64,000 nucleotides of DNA, from positions 112,459,702 through 112,523,701 of the forward strand of contig NC_044981.1 of NCBI RefSeq assembly GCF_008728515.1. The letters are read 5' to 3'. How positions within the stretch are numbered: the stretch's first letter is position 1; each line of letters begins with the position of its first letter. This DNA is from Papio anubis (lineage: Eukaryota > Chordata > Mammalia > Primates > Cercopithecidae). The notes below the pieces were generated by a model. The model saw nothing but the letters and a program-made list of their open reading frames with translations, was not told the DNA's origin and did no database searches. Below, in pieces: positions 10,236 through 22,279 of the stretch. Position numbers and translations under genes: made by a program.

Positions 10236-13200
10236 GGGCCCGGGCATGGGCAGTCCTCTTAGTTGGGTTAGGTGCATTTTGGTAGCTTTACACGGGTGTG
10301 ACAAGGGAAGTGGGATTCCATCTCTGAGGCTAAAAGAGAGATCTGGGTCTAGTACCAGGAGGTGGAGTGCTGGGAGAGCCTTGGTACACCTAATTCAAAA
10401 GGAGGAAATTCACAGCTGTCTTCCCACAGAAAGTGGCTTGAGTTCAGCGATTAAGGTGGAAGGTGAAGAGTAGAGGCTGCTCATGAGAAGGTTTTTTAAA
10501 AAGTCAGTCCCATGGACCCATGGGGTTCGAGTCCGGGCCATGAGGCAGCTCCCCTGACATCCTGCCTTCTATGTACTCAAGGTCCTGAGCCAGCTGATTG
10601 CCCTGTCTGGAGCAGAGTGGACTGAGACACAGGGGAGCTGAGCTGCTGCTGGAGTTCCATGGGCACCACTGGGCTGGACCAGCAATGAATAATGTGGAAC
10701 AGGGACGGTCACCTTCGGAGCTATGGGTGCTGCTCCCAGTGTGGAGAGGCTGAGGAAGGAGAAGGAGGGATGTTGCCTGCAGGCCCACCCAAGGCCAAGG
10801 GCACAAGAATACAGAGCCCCCTCTTTGGATGAGTTCCTCAACCTTTTGCTATGTTTTAGGCCCTCTCATCAGAGGGTAGAGAGGGCCTTTAGTGAGGGAG
10901 CAGGCCCATCACTACCAGCTTCAGTCCTGCAGGACCCTCCACTCCATCCCCTGGTCAGGTGCAGGGCCTGGGCTGACTCTGTGATGTGACAAAGGAAGAA
11001 GGAGGTTGGTCCAAGCTGCAGGCACCAGGGTTGGGACTCAAGGGAAAAAACAGGTTCCTTAGTGCAGGGGGCTCTGAGACGTGGAGTGACTAGGGAAGGA
11101 TTGCCTGGATGGTCTGTGTTCTCCTCCACCTCTTAAACCAACATTTGTGTCCTTTCGGAAGGTTGAAGATGATACCAAAAAGCCCCTGTGAGCACGGCCT
11201 CGATCAAACTCGCCCTCTGGCTGGCCACCTGCCCACCACCTCCTGTGTATTTCTAGACCAGCAGGAGTTCCAGACTTAGCAAGTTTAGTGAAAGATTTCT
11301 GTTTTAGTCTACATCAACCTAGAAACTCTGAACTAGCAAAAATGAAACCAAAATGCTGGAAGGATTTGGAAGTCACAAATATACTAATGACTTCTGAGTG
11401 ACACATAAAAATATTAACCACATCAATCTGGATTTCTCCATGTATGTTCCAAAATGTAAAGATCAACAAATGGTACAAATAAAATACCATCTCCTGTATC
11501 TTCAGCAAAATAGGGAGATAGGAAATGCCTCATCTCTCAGATCTCTGTCTGTGACAGACATGACAGAAACAATTGGTGAACCTTGAGAGGAGCATGAGTG
11601 TGAGATGGTGTCACGTGTGGATGTGAAATCTGCTTTGGCGATCATATTGTGGTTATTAGGAGAGTGTCCTGGTTTGGAGGAAAAACACTGAAGTATGGGT
11701 CATCAGATGATGTCATTAAAGATGAAGGGGGCACCAGGGCCTGAAGTGGGCAGAAAGAGAAGTTCTCTGGACTGTGCTGCAGCAACTGTGGTTCTTGCTT
11801 ATTTCATAATTTGTCATACTATTTAAAAAGCACATCCAAAAATTCAAGAAAACTTACTTTTTAGAAATTGATGTGAAGAGGTAAATAATTCCATAAATGC
11901 AGCACAGCTCCTCCTCCTCCTGCAAAGCCAGGGCCTCCGGGTGTTTCCCTCTCACCCTCTGTTCTCAGCCTCAGGCAGCTTCTCCTGCCCCCTCGTCCCC
12001 TGCAGGCAACCCCCAGGCCCCTCTAGAGACTGAAGCAGCTCAGGCCCAGAGTTCCTTCATCACTTTCTAAATGTATGTCCTAATCCAGATGAGACTCAGA
12101 TCCGTGAAGGGCTGGATTTCCATGGGCACAGGAGCTGAGGGAGGGTTCTCCTTTTGTCTGGGGCTCACTTTAGGGCACAGCCATTGATGGTCGACCAGGC
12201 CTGAGTCTACAGCTTCACCCCCTCTCCATGCAGCTCATCCCTGTGGTCACTCCACCCACCCACAACTGAGGAATCCCCAGCACATCCTCGTCTCAGTCAC
12301 CATGGAGGCATCTGGAACTGTGGGCAGAAGTAGGAGGGAAGTGAGGGGCCCAGTGGCCCCAGCCTGCTAGAGACAGCTTAGCCTGGAGTGAAGACTGGTA
12401 GAGCCTGAGTCCCACTCTTCCCCCAGTCACTTAGCCCTTTCGCAATTAAATGAAAGAAATAGGCACAGACCTCCCACTCCACATAGTCTTCGTGTGGGGA
12501 GAACCTGCACCTGGTGACCTTCAATCCCCAGGGTCCTGATGCTGTGGGAAAGGGGAGGAGGCCTGGGCCAAGCCCAGGGCCTGTCTATGCTTGAAGACAG
12601 GGACATGGGATGGCAGCCACCTCTGTGACTGAGCAGGGACACAGGAACCTAGAAGGTTCTGGCCTGATGCACTAGAGCCTCTGTCCAGGAGGAGTCACGT
12701 GGTCTGGAGGACAACAGGCATATGGGGGTGGGCAGTTTTCAGACTTGGGAGGGGCAGAGCTTGGCAGGTCCAGGGATCTGTGTGTGACAAGAGTCTCCCA
12801 TGCACAAGTCTGGGGACAGGAGCCCTGGTTAGTCCTGGGAGGAGGCCACTGGGAAGGCCTTGGTAGCACCACCCCTGAGGCTGGGTGACCTGGGCCAGTG
12901 ACTGGGGGAACAGGAAGAAGGCAGAAGGCTGTCAGGAGAGTCCTGGGCAGGACAGCCAGGTGACAGGAGGAGGGGCCTCTGTGCACACCTGGGCCCTCCT
13001 GCCTCACCCCTGCTGCAGACTCCTGGCCACCAGACGCAGGCCAGCCCAGGATGGGGATAGGGTGGCCACAGGTGACTGTAATGGCCATGATCTAGAGATC
13101 ACACATTCATAATGGAAGTTAGCTGACATTGTGGCTGAATATTCTTGTGTGAGGTTCTTCAGCTTTCTAGGCATGGATGTCCACATGTGGAAAATAACAA

Positions 13201-13455
13201 ATGCTATGAATACAGATGACGAAATGAGTAGATCATGCCAGGAACCCTGTCCTTGCATATGCTGAGGACTCAGGGAAGGTTTCCTTTTTCAGTTATGAGC
13301 CCTGTGGCCCATCCTGAAGTCAGCAAATGCTAGGCCCACCCTGAGGAGAGCTGGAGCTCTGAGTCCAGGCCGTGGCCCCTTCACAAACATGGGGTCTCTT
13401 TGAAGAGGTAAAAATAAAGAGAGAGAAAAAGTAGGGAGGGAGATCCAGCAAAGAT
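10236..13455. other. Non-coding flank of the plus-strand pseudogene
   Basis: The expected C-terminal exon is absent. I see no gene, RNA or intact mobile element. Confidence 0.4.
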
Positions 13456-13760
13456 GTGACCACAGACACCGCTAACAACCACACAGTCTGCTCTCACACA
13501 CTGTCTACCAAACAAGCCCTCCAGCACCCCCAGGGTTCCCTACCCTTGATCTTTCCCCTGTACTTTGCTGCAGACACTCACCTGCACCCAGGGGCTCAGC
13601 AGACGTTTTTCACCCCTCTCTTCACCATTCACTGCCACCACCCAAGTCACATCCTTTAGTTCCCCATCTCAGCCTGGCACTTTTACCCACACAAACCTCA
13701 CTCACCTCCCCATCCATGAAGGGTCCTCACCACTTTCTCCAGCAACCAGGGGGATCCAGG
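13456..13760. repeat. Paralogue of 2430-2580 plus 6130-6262, without the ERV
   Basis: Runs uninterrupted from ACACTGTCTACCAAACAAGC to TCACCTCCCCATCCATGAAG, matching both flanks of the class II ERV fragment. It acts as a paralogous empty site. Confidence 0.7.
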
Positions 13761-14185
13761 ACCCACTTACCAGGAATCCAGAGTCTTTTTCAGACCCACA
13801 GAGGATGATTCTTCTCTGTATCACCAGGTGAACCTAACATGATTTAAGTGGTGGTTGGAGGCAGAGGGAACGACTGAATGAATGAGAGAGCTGTGAGAGT
13901 GAATGGGCTCAGAAAGAAAAACCCCAGGTGCAGAAGGGGAGCTGCAGTGGATGCTGTAACCCCCAGAGACCTGAAGGTGGTGGTACCGTGGTTGGAGACC
14001 TCCAGGCTGGGCAGAATTTGGAAATATGTGTACTCGCCTGGGTGCCCAGACAGTCTTTCCAAAGAGGAGAAACCTTGGCTTGCAACAGGTATAGAGCTTC
14101 ATCTGCATGGAATGTTTTAATAAACTTGTTGATCACAGAACACGAGACTGCTCTTCAGCCTATTTGATTGAGAGCAGAGTGTACT
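13761..14185. other. Unassigned sequence with a possible polyadenylation signal
   Basis: Ends in GTTTTAATAAACTTGTTG (about 14113-14130), like the 3' end of a transcript, but no upstream exon was recognised. Confidence 0.3.
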
Positions 14186-14189
14186 GGGG

Positions 14190-15118
14190 ACAAAAAAATT
14201 CTAGCCAGAGCAATCGGCAAGTGAAGGAAAGAAAGGGCTTTCAAACAGGAAAAGAAAAAGTCAAACATCTCTCTTTGCCAATGATGTGATTCCATATATA
14301 GTAAACCCTAAAGACCCTGTCAAAAGGCTCCTGGAACTGATACATCAATTCAGTAAAGTTTCAGGATACAAAATCAATGTATACAATCAGGAGCATTCTT
14401 ATACACCAATAACATTCCAGCCGAGAATGAAAGCAAGAACACAATCGCATTTACAACAGCCACAAAAAAAAAATGACATGCCTAGTAGTTCATATAACCA
14501 AAGAGATGAAAAATCTTTCCAAGAAAACTACAAAACATTGCTGAAAAAAATCAGAGACAGCACAAAGAACTTAAAGTAGAACTATGTGACCCGCAGTTCC
14601 ACTGCTGGGGATATACCTAAATAAAATAATCTATTCAATCAAATAGACCCATATTGTTCATTGCAGTGCTATTCTCACTAGCAAGGACACGGAATCAATC
14701 TAATTGCCCAGCAACAGTAAATGTAGTGAAGAAAACGTGGTACGTATGTATTATGGAAATCTATACAGCCACGAAAGACAACAAAATCACGTCCTTTTCA
14801 GCAACATGGATGGAGCTGGAGACCATTATCCTAGGTGACCTAACACAAGAGTAGGCAACTGCATACCGCAGGTTCCTGTTTATAAGTGGGAGCTAAATAT
14901 TGAATACACAAAATGTAAAGATGGCAACCACAGACACTGGAGATCACTAGCCAGGGGAGTGAGGAGGAGCACATGGGCTGGAGAACCAACCACTGGTTAC
15001 AATGCTCATTGTCTGGGATCATTGAGACCCCAAGCTGTTGCCTCCCACAATTGACCCATGTAACAAACCTGCATGTGTACTCCTTAATCTATAATGAAAA
15101 TTGAAATTAAAAATGAAT
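14190..15118 (+). mobile_element. L1 ORF2 3' part and 3' UTR, 5'-truncated
   Basis: Reverse-transcriptase region (TCTCTTTGCCAATGATGTGA, the FADD-type motif with damage), internal deletions, then a typical L1 3' end (GACCCATGTAACAAACCTGC) with an A-rich tail. Confidence 0.88.
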
Positions 15119-15815
15119 AAATATTCTGATGAGGATGTGGAGAAATAGGAATGCTTTTACATTGTGGGTGGGAGTGTAAATTAGTTCAACCATTGTGGAA
15201 GACAGTGTGGTGATTCCTCAAGGATCTAGAACCAGTCATACCATTTCACCCAGCAATTTCATTACTGGGTATATACACAAAGGATTATAAATCATTCTGT
15301 TATAAAGACACATGAACATGTATATTTATTGCAGCACTATTTACAATAGCAAAGACTTAGAACCAACACAAATGCCCATCAATGATAGACTGGATAAATA
15401 AAATGTGGCACATATTCACCATGGAATACTATGCAGCCATAAAAAGAATGAGTACATGTCCTATGCAGGGACATGGATGAAGCTTGAAACCATCATTTTC
15501 AGCAAACTAACACAGGAACAGAAAACCAAACACTGAATGTTATCACTCATAAGTGAGAGTTGACCAGTGAGAACACATGGGCACAGGGAGGGGAAAATCA
15601 CACATTGGGGCCTGTCGGGGGGTGAGTAGGGGGTAAGGGGAGGGAGAGCATTGGGACAAATACCTAATGCATGTGAGGCTTAAAACCTAGATGACAGGTT
15701 GATAGGTGCAGCAAACCACCATGACACATGTATACGTACGTAACAAACCTGCACGTTCTGCACATGTATCCAAGAATAGTAAAATAAATAAAAATGAATA
15801 AATTTAAAAAATGAC
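15119..15815 (+). mobile_element. L1 3' end (primate L1PA-like)
   Basis: Starts within ORF2 (GAGGATGTGGAGAAATAGG), runs through ATGGAATACTATGCAGCCAT and a G-rich 3' UTR run (GGGGGGTGAGTAGGGGG), and ends in an A-rich tail. Same orientation as the preceding L1. Confidence 0.9.
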
Positions 15816-17054
15816 ATGAGGCCCAAAAAAAGTGGGTTTAACTGACAGGGGCAAGAGAGAACTCTGCACTATGAACTCTAACCCTGCTCTAAAAAATAAA
15901 TTCTCATTTAAAATGATTTAAAATAATTTAAATATTTAAAATGATTTTAAGTCATTTAAAATAATTCTAAGGTGTATGATCACAATTTTATAAAAATTAC
16001 ATATGATTGTACTTAAACCCTAACATTAAGCTGCGCATAATGAAATTTCAGATGATTTCCACCTTGTTCTTTATATCCTTCTTTTTTTCCCATACTCAAG
16101 TGACATTTTTTCTTTACCCTCAGGAAGTCATTGCTGCCAGGCATCCCCTGCTGCACCCACCCCCTCCTTTCCCACTGTCCACCTCAGCCCTTTTTCTGGC
16201 CTGGGACTGTGGCTTCCTTGGCCCTGAAGGCACAAGAGCTGCATTCTGCCTCGGGAGAGAGGAGGACACAGCGCAGGTTGTGGGGGTGGTCTCTGCATTG
16301 CAGAGAAATCTAACAGCTCAGGCCCTCTATCACAGAAAGCTGCGTTTCTCCACCATGTTAGCTACGACTAAGCCAACCTTGCCCCTTTCCTGAGTTTTTC
16401 TTCTCACTCTTCCCAGCTGGGAATTCATATTCTTGAAAATTCATATTCTTCCACCTAACATTTCTTTCTACTTCTTGTCTTCACAATATATTCTGAGTTA
16501 TTGTGCCCAGAAAACACTGGTCCCACCATGTCCTACGTTACTATCTAAAGTGTAGTGAACAAATGAACAAGAAAGAGGCGCCTGCCTCAATCACTGCCTC
16601 TCATTTATTCACTCACATGGCAAGTACAGCCTCAGCACCAACAATGGACTGCTGTGGATGCTTCTCTGAAGAAAACAGACAAAATCCTTGCTCCAGTGGG
16701 AACAACAGGTGAACATAATGAGCAGGTGCATTGCATCGGACGTAGGAAGATGACAGATGATTCAGGGGGTGGGGAACAAGGTTGTGGGGAGGAAGAGCGG
16801 GAAAGGAGCCCCCAGGTCCTCAGTAGCCTGAACAGGAAGGTCTCTAAAAAAGGTGACATGTGAGTCCTGACTTCATGGGGGTGAGCATTCCCGCAGGAGG
16901 CGGAACCCTCAAAATATGGTCTGAACAGCAGAAAAAGGCGGCTATCATCTCTGCTGAAAGTGACTCCAAGGCTCATTCTTCAAATATTTCAGTAATCCCA
17001 GAGTGTTTTCTCACAGTGAGTTTGTGCCAAGCTCCTTGTCACCCAGTTTGTCCC
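15816..17054. other. Non-coding DNA
   Basis: AT-rich short repeats of ATTTAAAAT type at 15900-15965; otherwise nothing recognised. Confidence 0.4.
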
Positions 17055-17262
17055 GTGCGCGTGTGTGCCTGTGTGTTTGTGTGTGTGCATGTGTCTGTAG
17101 GGGTGTGTGTGTTTGCATATATGTGTTAGCATGTGTGTGCCTGTGTGTTTGTGTGAGTGTGTGTGCATGTGTCTGTAGGTGTGTGTGTGTGTGTATATGT
17201 GTTAGCGTATGTATGCTTGTGTGTGTGTGCATGTGTCTGTGTGTGTGGTAGCATATGCTATA
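17055..17262. repeat. TG-rich minisatellite-like tract
   Basis: Imperfect tandem units built from TGTGTG, GCATGTGTCTGTAGG and ATATGTGTTAGC. It gives spurious long open frames on both strands. Confidence 0.88.
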
Positions 17263-18488
17263 TGTATATGTATGAATGGTGAATTGAGGAGTTTCCTGTT
17301 CATCCCCCTAACCTATCCTCCCTTCTGACATTCCCTCCTCCCTGTGGAAAGAGTCTACCCCAGTAACTGAGGGTTCATTATTGCAGACTTCTCACAGCTC
17401 CCCAAACTTCTGTGATATTTGGACCCCCAGGCCTCCTCCTCATGATTGTCCCTCTGCCATGTGCCCTGTCTTCTCCCATCTGGCCACGCTGATTCTTCCT
17501 ATTCCTACAAGAATAGTCTGAAATGCCACCTCTCAAGAAGCCTCCATGCAACTCCCCAGGCAGAATGAGTCACCCCCTCTTCTGTCCTCTCAGCCTCAAC
17601 CACCTCAAGGACATCACATCAGCAGCAGCAGCCACGTGGGTGTTTGTTTCTGTCCCTGGATTCTAAGTTCCTGAAGGACTGGACACATCCATCACCCACA
17701 TGTAAACCCAGCACCTAGCACAGTGGCTGCCTTACAATAGGGTTTAAGACACACAAAAGGAATGCAAACATCAGACTACCCTACAGCTGCTAGAACTCAG
17801 AAAGGGATCCCCATCATTTAAGGGATTCGACAAAGGTCTTCATTTCTGTTCTTCCCAGCACCAACCTCCATGGCTGCACTCATCCCTACTCCTTCCTCCT
17901 GTTAAGATTGGCCAGTCAGGAGGGGGGTAGGGGCAGGAGCAGCTACACCTGGTCTCCTCCACCACCCATGGTGGGGTGCACCCTTGGTGGGACCTGGTGA
18001 GCATGACAGCCCCTGGGTCTAGGGGACTTGGAGCCTCCGCAGCCCCACAGAGGAGGAGCTGTTCAGCCACTTGCAGAGACAGCCAGAGAGTGCTTCAAGG
18101 ACTGCAGGGAGCTCTGGAGAAGCAGGGAGTTCAGGACCCTCTTTTGTGGGGCGTGAGAAATTTAGGCAGGATCATGTCTATAAAAGAGGCTGTCACTTTG
18201 GGTTATCAATACTTTCACCTCCCTACGCCTTCCAGATCAGAGTGCACGCTTTACTTGTTTTTATGGATTATTGTGTCAACCAAAATGAGAGGTCAGAATC
18301 ACCCTAAAGATCTGAAACTTCTTTGAGATTTGACAAGTGTACAACATTTTAATGCCACTTCAATTTTTAGGAAGCTGTGACTGAAGAAAACATTTTATTG
18401 TATAGCATTGCCCAAATTATTTATTCAGTATTTTCTAAATCTACATAATGTCATACAACATGTGAAAAGTAAAAAGCAAGAACTTTTT
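17263..18488. other. Non-coding DNA
   Basis: No gene, RNA or repeat recognised. Confidence 0.4.
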
Positions 18489-18806
18489 GGGCCACGAGTG
18501 GTGACTCATGCCTGTAACCCCAGAACTTTGGGAGGCCAATGCTGGAGGACTGTTTAAGACTAGGAGTTGAAGATCAGCCATGGCAACAGGGTGAGACCCT
18601 GTCTCTACAGAAAATTTTAAAAATTGACCAAGTGCAGTAGCACGTGACTGTAGTCCCAGCTTCTCAGAAGGCTAAGGCAGGAGGATTACTTGAGCCTGGG
18701 AGTTTGAGGTTGCTGTGAGTCATGGTGGTGCCACTGCACTCCAGACTGGGTGACAGAGTGAGAGCCTGTCTCAAAGAAAACAACAATAACAACAACAACA
18801 GCAACA
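18489..18806 (+). mobile_element. Alu (old, J-like)
   Basis: Diverged dimeric Alu with a CAA-rich tail. Confidence 0.85.
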
Positions 18807-19306
18807 TAAGAAATAATTTTAAAAAATTAAACACCAAAAAGCTAAGTTGACAGAAGACTTGTGGGACCCAAATGACCAAATCATGCAATTTCTTACTTTT
18901 GATTTAGTAAGAGGTCTGCCGAGTGTCAGTATTCCCAGAATGTTCCATCTCATGAAATATCATTTCCTGTGATGAATCCACTCCTTAATCCAGGTCCTCT
19001 GAGAAGCAAGTGCCTACATGGGATTCACATGAGGGGATTTCATTGGGAGAAACCCTGGGAGCACTTCTGATACACTTCTGACTCCAGGTACAGAAGATAG
19101 GGACAGGAGGTTGTGCAGGTGCATCCTACACTACAGTGAATGGTGTTGGGACAACCGGATGCCACATGCAGAAGAATGAGGCAGACCCCTTCCTTACAGC
19201 ACACACGAAAACTAGCTCTAGATGAATGGCAGATGTCCACCTAAGACATGAAACTATGAGAGTCTCAGAAGAAAAAAGAGCAGTGAATTTTTGTGACCCT
19301 GGATTT
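18807..19306. other. Non-coding DNA, perhaps part of an old L1
   Basis: AATGGCAGATGTCCACCTAAG and AACTATGAGAGTCTCAGAAG around 19220-19275, and ATCTGAAAATCATATATCTG at 19786, look like old L1 ORF2 sequence split by the next Alu. Weakly supported. Confidence 0.4.
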
Positions 19307-19320
19307 GGCAAAGACTTCTT

Positions 19321-19636
19321 CTTCTTCTTCTTTTTTTTTTTTTTTTAATATGGATTTTTCCTCTTGTTGCCCAGGCTAGAGTGCAATGGCACAATCTTGG
19401 CTCGGCTCACCGCAACCTCCGGCTCCTGGGTTCAAGCAATTCTCATGCCTCAGCCTCCCCAGTAGCTGGGATTACAGGCATGAGCCACCATGCCCAGCTA
19501 ATTTTGTATTTTTAGTAGAGACCAACATGGTTTGTCCATGTTGGTCAGGCTGGTCTCAAACTTCCCACCTTAGGTGATCTGCCCACCTCAGCCTCCCAAA
19601 GTGTTGGGATTACAGGTGTGAGTCACGGCGCATGGT
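19321..19636 (-). mobile_element. Alu, minus orientation
   Basis: Poly-T start and full body, flanked by GGCAAAGACTTCTT (19307-19320) and GGCAAAGGCTTCTT (19637-19650). Confidence 0.92.
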
Positions 19637-19947
19637 GGCAAAGGCTTCTTAAGTACCGTATGCCAATAGCACAAATGGCAAAATAAAAGGTAGTTGAATT
19701 TCATTTCATGCAAATATAAAACTTTTGTGCTTCAAAAAGAACTACATTTCGAAAGTTAAAAAAAACCTACAGAATGGGAGAAAATATCTGAAAATCATAT
19801 ATCTGGTAAGGGACTGGTATCCTGAATGTAGAAAGAACTCTTACAACTCAATATTATAAAGTGAAAATAGCCCAGTTTAAATATATGCAAGGAATTTGAA
19901 TAGACATTTCTCCAAAGTGAGACAGGTAAACTGCACGGTGGTCGCAA
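19637..19947. other. Old L1-like sequence
   Basis: CTGGTATCCTGAATGTAGAAAGAAC and AGACATTTCTCCAAAG are typical of L1 ORF2 copies; it continues the block interrupted by the Alu. Confidence 0.5.
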
Positions 19948-19964
19948 ATGAATAGAAAAATTTT

Positions 19965-20310
19965 TTGTTGTTTTTTGTTTTTTTGTTTTTTCGGGGTTTT
20001 TTTTGCTTTTTTTTTTTTTTTTTTTTTGAGACGGAGTCTTGCTCTGTCCCCCAGGTTGGAGTGCAGTGGCACGGTCTCCGCTCACTGCAAGCTCCGCCTC
20101 CCGGGTTCACGCCATTCTCCTGCCTCAGCCTCCGGAGTAGCTGGGACTACAGGCGCCCACCACCACACCCGACTAACTTTTTTGGTATTTTTAGTAGAGA
20201 TGGGGTTTCACCTGTGTTATCCAGGATGGTCTCGATCTCCTGACCTCGTGATCCACCCCCCTCGGCCTCCCAAAGTGCTGGGATTACAGGTGTGAGCCAC
20301 CGCGCCCGGC
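19965..20310 (-). mobile_element. AluY-like, minus orientation
   Basis: Long T-rich tail, low divergence and TSD ATGAATAGAAAA(A)TTTT at 19948-19964 and 20311-20326. Confidence 0.92.
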
Positions 20311-20459
20311 ATGAATAGAAAATTTTAGGCAGCTGTTGCAGGTGACTAGCAAAAGGAATCTGTTGAAATATCTGCAGAGGCTCTGGGCAGATAAGATGCT
20401 GAAAAACAGCGTGTGGACCAAGCTGTGTAAGAATGAGTGGACCCAGCATGGCCCTGAAT

Positions 20460-20850
20460 GTGACCTAGGTTTCACCCAGCACCTCATTATATGCTGGTTA
20501 ACATACTAAACCCACACCAGCCAGCCCGCTAGCATTTCCCAGAATACCCATAATTGGTGTAAAAATGCGGGCACCACAGTTCTGAGAAATCTCAACCTTC
20601 TCCCAGGAATTTTCATGAATATTCCACTCCTAGGTTAAAGAAAACCATAAAGGTGGCAGCCCCAAACCCCCTTGCACCTGCCTGTCTCTTGGGTCCTCCC
20701 GCACTCCCTTTACTTGATTGTGTACTTTTCCTTTTACAATAAATCTCCGTCCTTTCTCTATTTCCTACTGGTTCTTGAATTCACTTCCCCGGCAGTGTCA
20801 AGAGTCTGGACACTGGCTGGAGTCGAGGTCCCACCAGCGTTTGGGGACCT
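20460..20850 (+). repeat. Possible ERV1-type LTR
   Basis: Features of a gamma-type LTR: CCTTTTACAATAAATCTCCG with AATAAA near 20739, and an end rich in GTCGAGGTCCCACCAGCG. Family not identified. Confidence 0.4.
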
Positions 20851-20867
20851 CCCCTTGCCCACTGGCA

Positions 20868-20995
20868 TCAGAAGAAGAATGCAAATGGCAGTGAGCCCAG
20901 GAAAAGGTGTTCAGTGTCCACAGTCTTCAGGGAAATGCCAATGGCACCCACAAGGGGACGCCTCACCCCGCTGGAATGGCTGACCCAAAACACGG
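20868..20995 (+). mobile_element. L1 3'-region fragment, paralogue of 1-178
   Basis: GTCTTCAGGGAAATGCCAATGGCACCCACAAGG follows the same pattern as 78-125 and sits in the same position relative to the GC-rich segment. Confidence 0.5.
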
Positions 20996-21206
20996 TGAGG
21001 GTGGAGGGGGTGGGGCCTGCGTTCCTTACAGGACAGAGAGCAGGAGACCTAGAGTCGCCTTCTGTTCCATCCAGCCCAAGGTTTTCTCTGCCCTACGACG
21101 TCCACGCTCGGGGGCCCCCAGCACAACGGAGAAACCAGCAGCCCTGGACCGCGAGCAGCGGGGTCAGGGAGGCGACCACGGGAAGCCCCTGCCGGACCCT
21201 GGATAC

Positions 21207-21270
21207 TCAGTACCTAGTGCGTCCCGGGCGCCCTCCCGCAGCAGCTCCAGGGCAAGGAGGATGGGGGGTC
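21207..21270 (-). pseudogene. Possible ULBP-type signal-exon remnant (minus strand)
   Basis: On the minus strand this GC-rich stretch aligns loosely with the degenerate signal exon at 882-944 (CATCCT followed by a CTGCTGCGGGA core, then GTACTGAGT). There is no ATG and no good donor. It lies about 360 bp beyond an ISRE-like motif. Confidence 0.3.
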
Positions 21271-21630
21271 CTCGCAGGGGCCACACTGTCAGAGCCCCAC
21301 GGATCCGAGCGGGACCGCGACGTCTCCACACTGAGCCGGTGGCAAAGTTGCCTTGAGAATGAGGGAGGAACCTCGTGCTCCTCACGCCACCAGGCCCCGC
21401 ATTTCCTGGGTCCTCCTGACACGGGAGCCGCCTTTCCCTTGCCGTGACCAGTGAGTCCTCCCAGGTCTTCCAATGGTCGTTTTGTCCGGAGGCTGTGGAC
21501 CCGGAGGCCCGGGGGCATCGGCCAGCAGCGCGGAACCCACTCCGGGGTCTCCACTCAGCAGGACTCGGGTCGGGAGCTCAGGCGCAGCAGGTGCCCTTGG
21601 AGCAGAACCCGGAAAGGAGGCAGCGGGGTG

Positions 21631-21641
21631 GAAATTGAAAC
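21631..21641. promoter_or_regulatory. ISRE-like motif, copy 2
   Basis: GAAATTGAAAC fits the GAAANNGAAA core bound by IRF/ISGF3 factors. It lies at the edge of a GC-rich ULBP-upstream-like segment. Confidence 0.5.
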
Positions 21642-21780
21642 CCCCAGGAGATAACATTCCCGGAAAGTCATATGTGGTTGAAATCAGCAATCACCCGTAA
21701 TATCCTCCCTATGACAGCACAGTTGGGTAAATATCTACAACCAGTGCCTCGTCACTGCAGCAGCCCCATGTGCCCTTGCC

Positions 21781-22022
21781 CGGGTTCCGCATCCCCGGAC
21801 CCTGGTGGCCCCCAACAGATCGGGCAAGCCCACCCGGTGACCGTCCCCGCTGCTCCCGGCCCCACTCTTTCTTACTCCTTCACCTCCATATTTTCACCTT
21901 TTTCAGGATCAAAACCATGAAAGGCTCCCCGGCCCCTGCCTGCGTCCACTCTTATTGGCCACATGCCCAGGACGAAACTTGATTGGATTCTTCTCATCTT
22001 TCCAGGGAGTCTTTATGCCATT
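21781..22022. other. 3' flank of the minus-strand pseudogene
   Basis: Lies between its read-through stop and copy 2 of the upstream segment. Nothing else recognised. Confidence 0.35.
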
Positions 22023-22279
22023 TCAAACGAATATGAATACATATTCCTCATTCAGACTTGGATATTTTTGACTCTTGATGAGTCCTGTCACCCTGTCCTT
22101 CAGGAAGCCTGTGCCAGTTTCCCCTCCCTCTACAGTGGACTCTCCTAGGATGCCAAGTAGAATGAAGAAGAGGATGACGAGGACGCTTCGGGAACTGAGG
22201 CTGGTGGCCATGGCTTTGGGTTGGGCTGTGCCTGGGGCCACGGTGGGTGGTGCTGAAATGGAAACACAAGAGTGACAGC

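Larger units (their letters stand above)
21000..21780. repeat. Duplicated ULBP-upstream-like GC-rich segment, copy 2
   Basis: The longest of the three copies. TGTGGTTGAAATCAGCAATC (from 21671) and ACAGTTGGGTAAATATCTA recur in copy 3. Long open frames here reflect GC content and show no family similarity. Confidence 0.55.

Noticed and set aside
12427..13258. Possible exons in open frames of 70-140 codons
   Set aside because: No recognisable domain, biased Pro/Ser composition and no splice structure.
14113..14130. 3' end of an unknown gene (AATAAA near 14118)
   Set aside because: No upstream exon or splice site could be linked to it; AATAAA alone is common by chance.
17003..17260. Cysteine-rich open frames on both strands
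   Set aside because: Products of the TG/CA tandem tract; composition is entirely explained by the repeat.
20907..21554. Long open frames (115-177 codons) on both strands in the GC-rich segment
   Set aside because: High GC lowers stop frequency; no family similarity, and overlapping frames on both strands argue against coding.
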